Source of the DNA: Kiritimatiellia bacterium
Lineage (GTDB): Bacteria; Verrucomicrobiota; Kiritimatiellia; RFP12; DVOR01
Length of the DNA: 6,516 nt
Reading direction: 5' to 3'
NCBI GenBank assembly: GCA_900771325.1
Contig: CAAGNN010000084.1
Span: 1 to 6,516 of the forward strand
The notes beneath the pieces are model-generated. The model ran no database searches and had not been told where the DNA came from. It was given only the letters and a program-made list of their open reading frames with translations. The position numbers and the translations under genes are program-made. Shown here piece after piece: positions 1 to 6,313 of this stretch; position 1 is the first letter of the stretch, and each line of letters starts with the position of its first letter.

Positions 1-381
1 CACATCCGCAACCTCCTCATCACCTTCTTCCTGCGCTTCTTCGACCACATCATCCGCGACGGCCGCCTCTTCATCCTCGAGACCCCCCTCTTCCGCGTCC
101 GCAACGCCAAGCAGAGCTTCTACTGCTACACCGACGACGAGCGCGAAGCCGCCATCAAGGCCTGCGGCGCCAAGGCCGAAATCACCCGCTTCAAGGGCCT
201 GGGCGAAATCAACGCCAAGGAGTTCAAGGACTTCATTGGCGAAGGCATCCGCCTGACCCCCGTCAACATCCACAACGATGTCTACGTCCAGGAGACCCTG
301 CGCTTCTTTATGGGCGCCAACACCTCCGAGCGCCGCCAGTACATCCTCGACAACCTCGTGGTCGACAACACCGACGTCTAA
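1..381 (+). CDS. parE: DNA topoisomerase IV subunit B (ParE), C-terminal 126 residues, 5' end outside window
   Basis: Seen: the frame is open from base 1 and ends at TAA 379-381. It contains the type IIA topoisomerase B-subunit TOPRIM/C-terminal signature: RNLLITFF, then ILETPLFRVRN, then ITRFKGLGEINAKEF and a terminal FFMGANTSERRQYILDNL. Family knowledge: the subunit supplies the ATPase and part of the magnesium-binding TOPRIM domain, and pairs with ParC to decatenate daughter chromosomes. The wording FKGLGEI followed by EFKDFIG matches the ParE form known from Bacteroidetes and relatives; typical GyrB has KGLGEMN followed by LWETTM. No large insertion is visible. The expected partner parC does not follow; a small lipoprotein gene starts 28 nt downstream. 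Calling it ParE rather than a divergent GyrB is a motif-based judgement. The 5' end and promoter lie outside the window. Confidence 0.85.
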   Translation, partial: HIRNLLITFFLRFFDHIIRDGRLFILETPLFRVRNAKQSFYCYTDDEREAAIKACGAKAEITRFKGLGEINAKEFKDFIGEGIRLTPVNIHNDVYVQETLRFFMGANTSERRQYILDNLVVDNTDV

Positions 382-409
382 CCCCCGCCCCGAAAGGACC
401 CCTCCCCCG

Positions 410-577
410 ATGAAACGCCTTTCGCTCCTGGCCGCCCTCCTGGCCGCCCTCGCCCTCTGCGGCTGCGTCAACCAGAGCATCGCCGCCCGCCGCTCCAAGA
501 TCCCCTGGAACCAGCCCCAGCGCTCCAACGCCGCCGCCAGCCTCCCCTTCTCAATGACCGAGCAGTATGACGAGTAG
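410..577 (+). CDS. Small predicted lipoprotein, 55 residues, function unknown
   Basis: Seen: ATG at 410, TAG at 575-577. The N-terminus is MKR followed by a Leu/Ala-rich core (residues 4-16) and the lipobox-like L-C-G-C ending at Cys19, so the product is probably a type II signal-peptide lipoprotein with only about 37 mature residues. The mature part is basic then polar (IAARRSKIPWNQPQRSN) and ends TEQYDE; no catalytic motif is visible. An AAAGGA ribosome binding site at 393-398 lies 11 nt before the start and supports it. An in-frame upstream extension from 278 reads through the parE end out of frame and is rejected. The last 11 nt overlap ribD, so ribD translation may be coupled to this gene. 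C-ending codons match the neighbours. I do not recognise the family. Being cell-envelope attached is inferred from the lipobox alone. Confidence 0.75.
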   Translation: MKRLSLLAALLAALALCGCVNQSIAARRSKIPWNQPQRSNAAASLPFSMTEQYDE

Positions 578-1604
578 CGACGAAGTCTTCCTGGCCCGGG
601 CCGTCGCCCTCGCCAAACAATTCGTGGGCCGCACCGCCCCCAACCCGCCCGTCGGCGCCCTCTGCGTCCGCGATGGGCGCATCCTCGGCGAAGGTGCCCA
701 CCAAAAGGCCGGCGAACCCCATGCCGAGGTCAACTGCCTGGCCGCCTGCACCGAAGACCCCGCCGGCTCGACCCTCTACGTCACCCTCGAGCCCTGCTCC
801 ACCTACGGCCGCACGCCCCCGTGCTGCGACCTCCTGCGCGAAAAGCGCATCCGCCGCGTGGTCATCGGCTGCCTCGACCCCAACCCCCGCCACGCCGGGC
901 GCGCCGTCACCCTCCTCCAAGCCGCCGGCATCGAGGTCGAACTCGCCCCGCGCGTCTGCCCGGTGGAAGCCGCCTGCCGCGCGCTCATTGCCCCCTTCGC
1001 CAAAGCCATCACCACCGGTCTGCCCTACCTCCGCCTCAAGCTCGCCCTCACCCTCGATGGCTACATCGCCGACAACTCCGGCTCCTCGCGCTGGATCACC
1101 GGCCCGGCCGCCCGCGACTACGTCCAGCACCTGCGCGCCAAGGTCGACGCCGTGATGGTCGGCTCGGGCACCGTCTTGGCCGACGAGCCCTCCCTCCAGC
1201 CCCACCTCCCCGGCGCCGACCCCAAGTGGCGCGTCTTCGTCGACCGCACCACGCCCATTCCGCCCACCGCCTGCGACGAACGCACCCTCCTGGCCACGCG
1301 TGACCTCGCCTACGACGGCACCGACCTCCCCGCGATGCTCCGCGCCCTCTGCGCGCGCGGCATCAACGATGTCCTCTGCGAAGGCGGTGGCCGCCTCGCC
1401 GGGGCCCTCCTCCAAGCCGGCCTCGTCGACGAGCTCCTCCTCTTCTACGCCCCCAAGATCCTCGGCGACCCCGCCGCCCGCCCCGGCCTGGCCATCCCCC
1501 CCCGCCGCCTCCCCGAGGCCATGCACCTGCGGATGGTCGACTGCGACCACTTCGGCGACGATGTCCTCATCACCCTCCGCCCGCCGGAGCACCCCCATGA
1601 CTGA
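567..1604 (+). CDS. ribD: Bifunctional riboflavin biosynthesis protein RibD (pyrimidine deaminase / pyrimidine reductase)
   Basis: RibD deaminates 2,5-diamino-6-ribosylamino-pyrimidinone 5'-phosphate and then reduces the ribosyl side chain with NADPH, steps two and three of riboflavin synthesis, in the cytoplasm. Seen: 345 residues, close to the usual 360-380. The deaminase domain (about 1-145) has TAPNPPVG at 23-30, the zinc/catalytic set PHAEV (H52, E54), PC at 76-77 and GRTPPCC (C86), then DPNP at 104-107. The reductase domain (about 150-345) has LKLALTLDGYIA at 157-168, SRWITGPAAR, VGSGTVLADEPSL at 198-210 (usually DNP or DDP, here DEP) and the nucleotide-binding EGGG at 272-275. All key residues appear intact. 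The start overlaps the lipoprotein gene by 11 nt and has no good Shine-Dalgarno, suggesting coupled translation. The end overlaps slyX by 8 nt. No ribE/ribB/ribH or FMN riboswitch is in the window. Confidence 0.96.
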   Translation: MTSSDEVFLARAVALAKQFVGRTAPNPPVGALCVRDGRILGEGAHQKAGEPHAEVNCLAACTEDPAGSTLYVTLEPCSTYGRTPPCCDLLREKRIRRVVIGCLDPNPRHAGRAVTLLQAAGIEVELAPRVCPVEAACRALIAPFAKAITTGLPYLRLKLALTLDGYIADNSGSSRWITGPAARDYVQHLRAKVDAVMVGSGTVLADEPSLQPHLPGADPKWRVFVDRTTPIPPTACDERTLLATRDLAYDGTDLPAMLRALCARGINDVLCEGGGRLAGALLQAGLVDELLLFYAPKILGDPAARPGLAIPPRRLPEAMHLRMVDCDHFGDDVLITLRPPEHPHD

Positions 1605-1809
1605 CCCCGTCACCGAAGCCCGCCTCGTCGAGCTCGAATCCCTCCTCGCCCGCCAAGAGCGCCTCCTCGACGACCTCAACGCCGAAGTCCTCCGCCTCAA
1701 CCGCCTCCACGAGCGCCTCCTCAAGCGCTTTGAGGAACACGAGGCCCGCCAGGACGAAGCCGCCGACTTCCGCCTCCTGGCCGACGAGCCGCCCCCGCCC
1801 CACTACTAA
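1597..1809 (+). CDS. slyX: SlyX family coiled-coil protein
   Basis: Seen: 70 residues starting MTDPVTEARLVELESLLARQ, followed by a long charged heptad pattern (about residues 5-55: leucines spaced among E/R/D) predicting a single coiled coil. The C-terminus is PPPPHY, the hallmark ending of the SlyX family, and the length matches the usual 70-75. A GGAG at 1586-1589, 7 nt before the ATG, decides the start. The same frame is open far upstream but that is a shadow of ribD. The first 8 nt overlap the ribD end, consistent with co-translation. Family knowledge: SlyX was found near slyD in Escherichia coli and its biochemical role is unknown; the short coiled coil suggests oligomerisation. The slyD gene is not present here. 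The motif and length make the family call strong, but no function can be read. Confidence 0.9.
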   Translation: MTDPVTEARLVELESLLARQERLLDDLNAEVLRLNRLHERLLKRFEEHEARQDEAADFRLLADEPPPPHY

Positions 1810-1818
1810 CCCCCACCG

Positions 1819-2730
1819 ATGAACGCAATGGCCACACCCTCCGGCTTGCGCGGCAAAACCCTCACAGGCGTGCTCCTGGCGCTCTTCGCCGTCATCGTCT
1901 GGGGGGCCACCTTCACCCTCTCCAAGCAAATCCTGCGCAGCGTGCCGCCGATGCTCCTGCTGCTCGCCCGCTTCGTCGTCGGCTACGCCGCCCTCTGGGC
2001 CCTCCACCCCCACCCGCTCCCCTGGCAAGGCTGGCGCACCGAAAGCCGCCTCGCCCTGATGGGCCTGCTCGGCGTTACCCTCTACTTCTGCGGCGAAAAC
2101 CTCGCCCTCGTCCACGGCAGCGCAGGGATGGTCTCGGTCGTCGTCTGCATCTCGCCCGTCCTCACCGCCCTCCTCCCCCGCCTCTACGGCCGCGGCCGCC
2201 CCCTCGGCCGCAACTACTGGGTCGGCTTCCTCCTCGCCATCGGCGGCGTCACCCTCACCGTCTCGGGCGGCGACCTCTCCACCCTCTGCGGCGCGTGGCT
2301 CGGTGCCGCCCTCGCCGCCGCCGGCGCCCTCTCCTGGGCCCTCTACACCCTCGTCAGCCAGACCCTTAACACCACGCTCCACCGCCTGGCCATGACCCGC
2401 CGCACCTTCTTTTGGGGCCTCATCACAATGCTTCCCCTCTGCCTCTGCGAAAGCGCCCCCTGGTCCTGGACCGCCCTCACCGCCTGGCCCACCCTTTGGC
2501 GCATCCTCGCCCTCGGCACCATCGCCGGTGCCGCCTGCTACGCCGCCTGGGGCCAAGCCACCGCCACCCTCGGCAGCGTCCGCACCTCCCTCCTCCTCTA
2601 CCTCATCCCCCTCGTCGGCGTCCTTGCCGCCGCCCTCATCCTCGGCGAACCCCTCGGCGCGCCGATGCTCCTCGGCGTCCTCCTTACCCTCCTCGGCGTT
2701 GCCCTCTGCGCCCGCGGCCAACACGCCTAA
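1819..2730 (+). CDS. EamA/DMT-superfamily transporter (10-helix drug/metabolite type)
   Basis: Seen: 303 residues, strongly hydrophobic. Ten likely membrane helices at roughly 15-34, 43-62, 77-96, 103-121, 133-150, 158-180, 194-212, 227-246, 254-274 and 282-299. These form two five-helix EamA repeats. Typical motifs are VIVWGATFTLSK in helix 1, LLLARFVVGYAAL in helix 2, and YLIPLVGVLAAALILGEPLG in helix 9, the second-repeat signature. Family knowledge: these inner-membrane carriers export or import amino acids, metabolites or nucleobase-like compounds. The substrate cannot be deduced; adjacency to ribD might hint at a flavin-related compound but flavin carriers are not reliably recognised by sequence and this is only speculation. 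The start is uncertain: ATG 1819 lies 9 nt after slyX without a Shine-Dalgarno, and ATG 1828 is a near alternative. Reinitiation after slyX would explain the missing site. Confidence 0.92.
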   Translation: MNAMATPSGLRGKTLTGVLLALFAVIVWGATFTLSKQILRSVPPMLLLLARFVVGYAALWALHPHPLPWQGWRTESRLALMGLLGVTLYFCGENLALVHGSAGMVSVVVCISPVLTALLPRLYGRGRPLGRNYWVGFLLAIGGVTLTVSGGDLSTLCGAWLGAALAAAGALSWALYTLVSQTLNTTLHRLAMTRRTFFWGLITMLPLCLCESAPWSWTALTAWPTLWRILALGTIAGAACYAAWGQATATLGSVRTSLLLYLIPLVGVLAAALILGEPLGAPMLLGVLLTLLGVALCARGQHA

Positions 2731-2756
2731 CCCCTCCCCCACCCCGGAGCCCCCCA

Positions 2757-3224
2757 ATGAGCGAACTTGACCTCACCCTCCAAATCCACGGCCGCCTCAC
2801 CCCGCCCCTTCGCCGCGACCGCCTCCTCGCCGCCGCCCAACACTGCGCCGCTGCCGCCCAAGCCTGGTCCCGCCCCCAACACCCCTGGCGCGCCCTCACC
2901 ATCCACCTCCTCCACGACCCCCTCTCCGCGCGCGTCAACGCCGACATCCTCGGCCACGAAGGCCCCACCGACGTCATCACCCAGGCTTACGATCCCCTCC
3001 CCGGCGAACCGCCCGGCCTCCTCGGCGAACTCTACGTCAACCTCGACGTTGCCCAACGGATGAGCCAGCGCCTCCAAACCACCACCTTCGAGGAAGAAGT
3101 CGTCCTCTACATCGCCCACGGCTGCGACCACCTCTGCGGCTCAGACGATGCCACCCCCGCCCAACGCGCCGCTATGCGCCGCCGCGACCTCCGCTGGATG
3201 CGCTCCGCCCTCGCCGCCAAATAA
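2757..3224 (+). CDS. ybeY: Endoribonuclease YbeY (16S rRNA maturation / ribosome quality control)
   Basis: YbeY is a single-strand-specific, zinc-dependent cytoplasmic RNase acting in 16S rRNA 3' maturation and removal of defective 70S ribosomes. Seen: 155 residues, the usual size. Conserved blocks are VNADILGHEGPTDVIT (60-75; the family's N-x-x-yRg-x-x-xPTDVLSF), LLGELYVNLDVA (88-99; usual LGDI-x-I) and the metal site HGCDHLCGSDD (121-131). The first two zinc histidines are H121 and H125. The third, normally His in HGxLHLxGYDH, is Asp131. Such substitution is known in some lineages, so activity is likely kept. The start ATG is backed by GGAG at 2746-2749, spaced 7 nt exactly as for slyX. An in-frame longer version beginning at 2412 is a shadow of the transporter. 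It is the last gene of the plus-strand cluster, with one base separating its stop from the opposing gene. Confidence 0.92.
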   Translation: MSELDLTLQIHGRLTPPLRRDRLLAAAQHCAAAAQAWSRPQHPWRALTIHLLHDPLSARVNADILGHEGPTDVITQAYDPLPGEPPGLLGELYVNLDVAQRMSQRLQTTTFEEEVVLYIAHGCDHLCGSDDATPAQRAAMRRRDLRWMRSALAAK

Positions 3225-3225
3225 C

Positions 3226-5730
3226 CTAATCTCGCACCTTGATCTCCTGATACCAGAAGCCGCTGCGGCCATCGGGCGTGTGGGCAAACACGCAAAACCG
3301 CCACCACGTAGCCTCCTCAGGCACGGTCATCCGAAAGACTGCGCGGTCGCTCTCCACACGCACCTGGGGCTCTCCTAGCGCCGCCGGAGCGAAGCGCGCA
3401 CGCTCCCACGACAAGTCTATCCACGGAATGTCGGGAAAGGGAACCGCCTCCTTCGGTTGCTCGGGGCTAGGGCTCCGCACAAAACGCTCCCTCGGCGGCA
3501 CAATCGGCCTCTCAAGCCCCCAGCGCTTGTAAGCCTGCTCAAAGAGGGGCCCCCACGGTCTGCCCCACAGACGCCGCCGGGACGCGCGCGCCTGCGGGAG
3601 AGAAAGGGCGGGCAACGCTTCGCAAAGCGTCAGGCAGGCCAACCTCTGCGGTTGCTTGAGCCACACGCCCTTCAAGAAAGGCAGTTCGTCATCGAAGGCC
3701 ACCTCCAACCGGAAGCGCCGCCAGGGTAACGCCCCGCCGTAGCCCTCCATCCTCGAGTCGTAGCCCGTGGCAAGTACCTCGGCACGCGGGTCATCCACCG
3801 TCACCTCCCACTCCCGTTCACTGATGCGCTTGGCCTGCACCTGCAGCCCCGAGGCCGGGCGCAGAAAGAGCGCCGAACGATACCGATAGAAGCGCGCGTG
3901 GTCAAAGCCGTAGACCTCCAAATACACCCTGCCCTCGACCCCGGGCGGCACCTGCCAGGCAAAGCGCCGCGAGGGCGGCAGCGCCATCACCGCCACGCGC
4001 GTCCGCTGCGCCTCCCGCCACAGCACCTGCAAGAAGCACGCCCCCTCCCCCGGGATGTCGGCGTAGCCCTCCACCACCTCCCCGGCCGCGTAATCCGTCT
4101 CAACGCGCGATACCTGCAAGGTCCCCTCCTTTGCCTCTGGGCCAAAGGGGAACTCCCCGCTCGCGGGCATCACCCGAACCACCCACGACCAACCCAGCCA
4201 CTCCTCCTGTTCTCCCGCCACCAACTTGACCATCCAATTCCCTGCCGGCAGCGTCACCCGCACGGTGCCCGGTCGCTCCACCGGCACGCGCACCACCTCC
4301 GCCGCCCAATCTCGCCGCTCAAACCGCAACACCCCGCTCGCCTGCGCATAGGAGCTCATCACCTCGACCTCAAAGGGCACACCCTCCAACACCCGCTCCG
4401 GAATCACCGCCTCCATCCTATACCCCAGGCGCGACCACAATCCGCCCCAACTTGCCTCCTGCCATTCGCCGTTCTCCCGCGTCACGATAACCTCCGCCTC
4501 AAGAAACGCATTCGCTGGCTTCCACTCCGGCTCCGGCGGCACCTCAAAGGCGAACGACCCATCGGCCTGCACCGCACACGCCCCGCGGTGCGACCCCGAG
4601 CGCCAACGCACCGCCCCAGACTTCAGCGGCAAGCCGCTATGCTCCACCGCCCGCCCCACAAAGCGTTGCGGCAGATCCAGTGGCACCCCCACCGAGGCGC
4701 ACTCCAGGTCCACTGCGAAAGCGGCCGGCCGAAATGCCAACACCTTCACCTTCCCGCACCTGGTCTCCCCCACAAACGCCACCACGCGCCCCGTCCAATC
4801 CGGCGGCAACACCACCTGCCCGCGCCAACTCCCATACGCCGAGAGCTTGACCCGCTCCTGCAGCAGCACCAAGGCTTCTTCCTCGTCCTCCCCCCTCAAC
4901 TCGAGCCGCAACTCCACCTCCTCGCCCGCTAGCACCTCCGCCGCCGCCCCCACCTTCTGCCGCAACCCCAACAGCTCAAAGCAAAGCGTCTCCCCCGGCC
5001 GATAGAGCGGGCGCTGCGCCATCCACTCAAAGCGCTTCGCCGCACCATCAGCCTTCGCCCTCTCCGGCATCGGCCCGCCATCAAGCTTAAAGACCACCCG
5101 CTCTCCGCGCGCCTCCACCGTCACCTTCGACCACGGTGCCTCCGCAGCATCGCTCCCCAACGACACACACGCCACCCCATGCGCGTCGCTCACCCCCTCC
5201 CGACCAACCACGCGCACCCGCGCCCCAACCACCGCCTCGCCCGTACGCGTATCCCCCACGAAGAACCGCAACGCCGGCGCTTCGTCCGCTTCGCCCTCAT
5301 CCAGCACCCCCACCACCGCCACCGTGAAGGTCGCCACCTGCACCGTCAGCTCCTCCCGGAGCGGCTCCGACGACAGATTGCCGTTGGCCGAGAAGATAAA
5401 CCGATAATCGCCCAACGCCAAGGCCGGCAGCGCCACCTCCGTCTCACCGCCGGTATACTCCGGACACGCCGTCAGCGGATAGTCCCGCGCAAACACCACC
5501 TGCTCCGTCTCCTGCGAAACCACCTCCAGCCGCACCTGCGACAGGTTGCGATGCAAAATCTGCACCGCACGTACCTCCGGACCAATCACCGGCGGCAACG
5601 CCACCACCAACTCCGCCCGCTGCAACTCCTGCTGCGCTTCAATCGCCTCCTGCGCTGCCGCCTCATCCGCAGCCCGCACCCCGCCCGCCAACGCCAACAC
5701 ACTCGCCACGACCAATAGCCAACGCTTCAT
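3226..5730 (-). CDS. Exported alpha-2-macroglobulin-like protein with MG2 and A2M-type segments but no thioester domain
   Basis: Seen: 834 residues with a signal peptide (MKR, hydrophobic core 4-17, VRA|AD cleavage near residue 20), so it is exported. A beta-rich series follows: an MG-like region (about 40-135), a repeat with VGDTRTGEAVVGARVRV (158-174), the MG2 hallmark RPLYRPGETLCFELLG (240-255), a further MG-like stretch with GRAVEHSGLPLKSGAVRW (359-376), and at the very end WIDLSWERARFAPAALGEP plus FRMTVPEEATWWRFCVFAHTPDGRSGFWYQEIKV (split here only by description; residues 770-833). This tail resembles the A2M domain's W-x-P-x-L and lPdslT-x-Wr pattern. Family members are usually 1,500-2,000 residues and carry a thioester (C-x-E-Q) domain after A2M; here the protein stops at that boundary and has no C-x-E-Q. 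Ten cysteines remain in the mature chain. Macroglobulins trap proteases; a trap by thioester is not possible here, so a structural or protein-binding role is inferred. The start is set by GGAGG at 5737-5741; 32 upstream in-frame residues are rejected. Codons end mainly in G. Confidence 0.75.
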   Translation of the reverse strand: MKRWLLVVASVLALAGGVRAADEAAAQEAIEAQQELQRAELVVALPPVIGPEVRAVQILHRNLSQVRLEVVSQETEQVVFARDYPLTACPEYTGGETEVALPALALGDYRFIFSANGNLSSEPLREELTVQVATFTVAVVGVLDEGEADEAPALRFFVGDTRTGEAVVGARVRVVGREGVSDAHGVACVSLGSDAAEAPWSKVTVEARGERVVFKLDGGPMPERAKADGAAKRFEWMAQRPLYRPGETLCFELLGLRQKVGAAAEVLAGEEVELRLELRGEDEEEALVLLQERVKLSAYGSWRGQVVLPPDWTGRVVAFVGETRCGKVKVLAFRPAAFAVDLECASVGVPLDLPQRFVGRAVEHSGLPLKSGAVRWRSGSHRGACAVQADGSFAFEVPPEPEWKPANAFLEAEVIVTRENGEWQEASWGGLWSRLGYRMEAVIPERVLEGVPFEVEVMSSYAQASGVLRFERRDWAAEVVRVPVERPGTVRVTLPAGNWMVKLVAGEQEEWLGWSWVVRVMPASGEFPFGPEAKEGTLQVSRVETDYAAGEVVEGYADIPGEGACFLQVLWREAQRTRVAVMALPPSRRFAWQVPPGVEGRVYLEVYGFDHARFYRYRSALFLRPASGLQVQAKRISEREWEVTVDDPRAEVLATGYDSRMEGYGGALPWRRFRLEVAFDDELPFLKGVWLKQPQRLACLTLCEALPALSLPQARASRRRLWGRPWGPLFEQAYKRWGLERPIVPPRERFVRSPSPEQPKEAVPFPDIPWIDLSWERARFAPAALGEPQVRVESDRAVFRMTVPEEATWWRFCVFAHTPDGRSGFWYQEIKVRD

Positions 5731-5736
5731 CTCTCG

Positions 5737-5741
5737 CCTCC
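5737..5741 (-). promoter_or_regulatory. Shine-Dalgarno GGAGG of the macroglobulin-like gene
   Basis: On the minus strand the sequence reads GGAGG, then 6 nt, then ATG at 5730. It is the strongest ribosome binding site in the window, and it places the start immediately before a canonical signal peptide, against the longer open frame that begins at 5826. Confidence 0.8.
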
Positions 5742-5783
5742 GCTTCACCCGGGCCGCCGCCCGCTCACTCACAAAACACCCCC

Positions 5784-5812
5784 AGTCTACCATCTTTTCC
5801 CCCGCCCGCCAA
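5784..5812 (-). promoter_or_regulatory. Candidate sigma70-like promoter of the macroglobulin-like gene
   Basis: Minus strand: TTGGCG (5812-5807, 4 of 6 to TTGACA), a 17-nt spacer, then TAGACT (5789-5784, 4 of 6 to TATAAT). Transcription would begin near 5777, giving a leader of about 45 nt before the ATG. Spacing is ideal but both hexamers are imperfect and the consensus may differ in this lineage. Confidence 0.4.
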
Positions 5813-5826
5813 CACGCCCTTGCCAC

Positions 5827-6069
5827 CTACTTTCTTTTTAAGCAGCGCTTTCCCCAGGCGAAAAGAGGGGTGGCGTGGCGGCAGACGAGGGCGAGTCCGG
5901 CCCGGCGCGCGAGGTCAACGGCTAGCGAGAGCGTAAAGCAAAGGATTACCCCCGCTGCAAAGATGAAGACTAGCGGCACCTTCGGGAAGCGTGCGTGTAA
6001 GTGATCCATCGGCAGACAGAAGAGCACCTTGCGCAAGCTCGTATCGTGCAAGCGATAGATGCCTAGCAT
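5827..6069 (-). CDS. Doubtful small ORF, possible single-pass membrane protein
   Basis: Seen: 80 codons from ATG 6069 to TAG 5827-5829. The stretch VPLVFIFAAGVILCFTLSLAV would span a membrane once, followed by an Arg/Lys-rich tail (WGKRCLKRK), which would favour a cytoplasmic C-terminus. A weak AGGG lies 7 nt before the ATG. A shorter start at 6009 gives 60 residues without a ribosome binding site, and a TTG start at 6138 gives 103. Against it: third codon positions are far less biased than in the surrounding genes, the region is rich in inverted repeats, and I recognise no family. It lies upstream of, and co-directional with, the macroglobulin-like gene. Treat it as a possibility only. Confidence 0.25.
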   Translation of the reverse strand: MLGIYRLHDTSLRKVLFCLPMDHLHARFPKVPLVFIFAAGVILCFTLSLAVDLARRAGLALVCRHATPLFAWGKRCLKRK

Positions 6070-6166
6070 AGAAGGGCCCTGAAAACGCGCCGAGCGTTGG
6101 AGTCCTTGCGGCATCGGGCACCGGGCAAAGAGCACCAAGGCCGAAATCGCCGCTCTTCCATTAAAA

Positions 6167-6239
6167 CGCGCCCTTCTTTTGCGCCTCTAACCGAAGGCCC
6201 TAGGAAAGCACAAACCGGAAATACAGAAAGAAGGGCGCG
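6167..6239. repeat. Perfect 13-bp inverted repeat, 47-nt loop
   Basis: Left arm CGCGCCCTTCTTT (6167-6179) and right arm AAAGAAGGGCGCG (6227-6239) are exact reverse complements. The intervening 47 nt (6180-6226) contain the left arm of the second inverted repeat. As RNA this would form a stable 13-bp stem on either strand. It is not followed by a T-run, so it is not a typical intrinsic terminator. Confidence 0.8.
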
Positions 6240-6293
6240 CCAACACGGCACACCCAGTCTAACGCATTGCTCCGGTTACGAAAGTTTCCTAGG
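6199..6293. repeat. Imperfect inverted repeat with arms of 21 and 23 nt
   Basis: Left arm has CCTAGGAAA (6199-6207) then AACCGGA (6213-6219). The reverse complement of the right arm has CCTAGGAAA (6293-6285) then AACCGGA (6277-6271). Both pairs of blocks are exact; the inner spacers differ (5 versus 7 nt). The arms are 51 nt apart. The left arm sits in the loop of the 13-bp inverted repeat while the right arm lies outside it. Confidence 0.65.
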
Positions 6294-6313
6294 TTCTCGA
6301 TTAGAGCAAGTTG

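Noticed and set aside
468..1724. 418-codon minus-strand open frame over ribD and slyX
   Set aside because: Its product is low-complexity Gly/Ala/Glu/Val, as expected for the reverse of C-ending codons. The plus strand encodes a clear RibD with intact catalytic motifs.
1570..2757. 395-codon minus-strand open frame over slyX and the transporter
   Set aside because: Low-complexity Gly/Glu/Ala product, antisense to a well-supported 10-helix transporter; explained by the strand-biased codon use.
3898..4932. 344-codon plus-strand open frame inside the macroglobulin-like gene
   Set aside because: His/Arg/Pro/Leu-rich nonsense composition, antisense to a gene with signal peptide, MG2 motif and good ribosome binding site.
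5731..5826. 32-residue N-terminal extension of the macroglobulin-like protein
   Set aside because: It would bury the signal peptide. The internal ATG at 5730 has GGAGG at the right spacing, and the extension overlaps the candidate promoter.
6028..6136. AGAGCACC occurring at 6021-6028 and 6129-6136 as evidence of an internal duplication
   Set aside because: Only 8 bp are shared and the flanks diverge at once, so chance is sufficient.
6263..6310. Possible tRNA suggested by a GGTTC word near 6292
   Set aside because: The loop consensus GTTCRA is not met and no acceptor, D or anticodon stem can be drawn around it.
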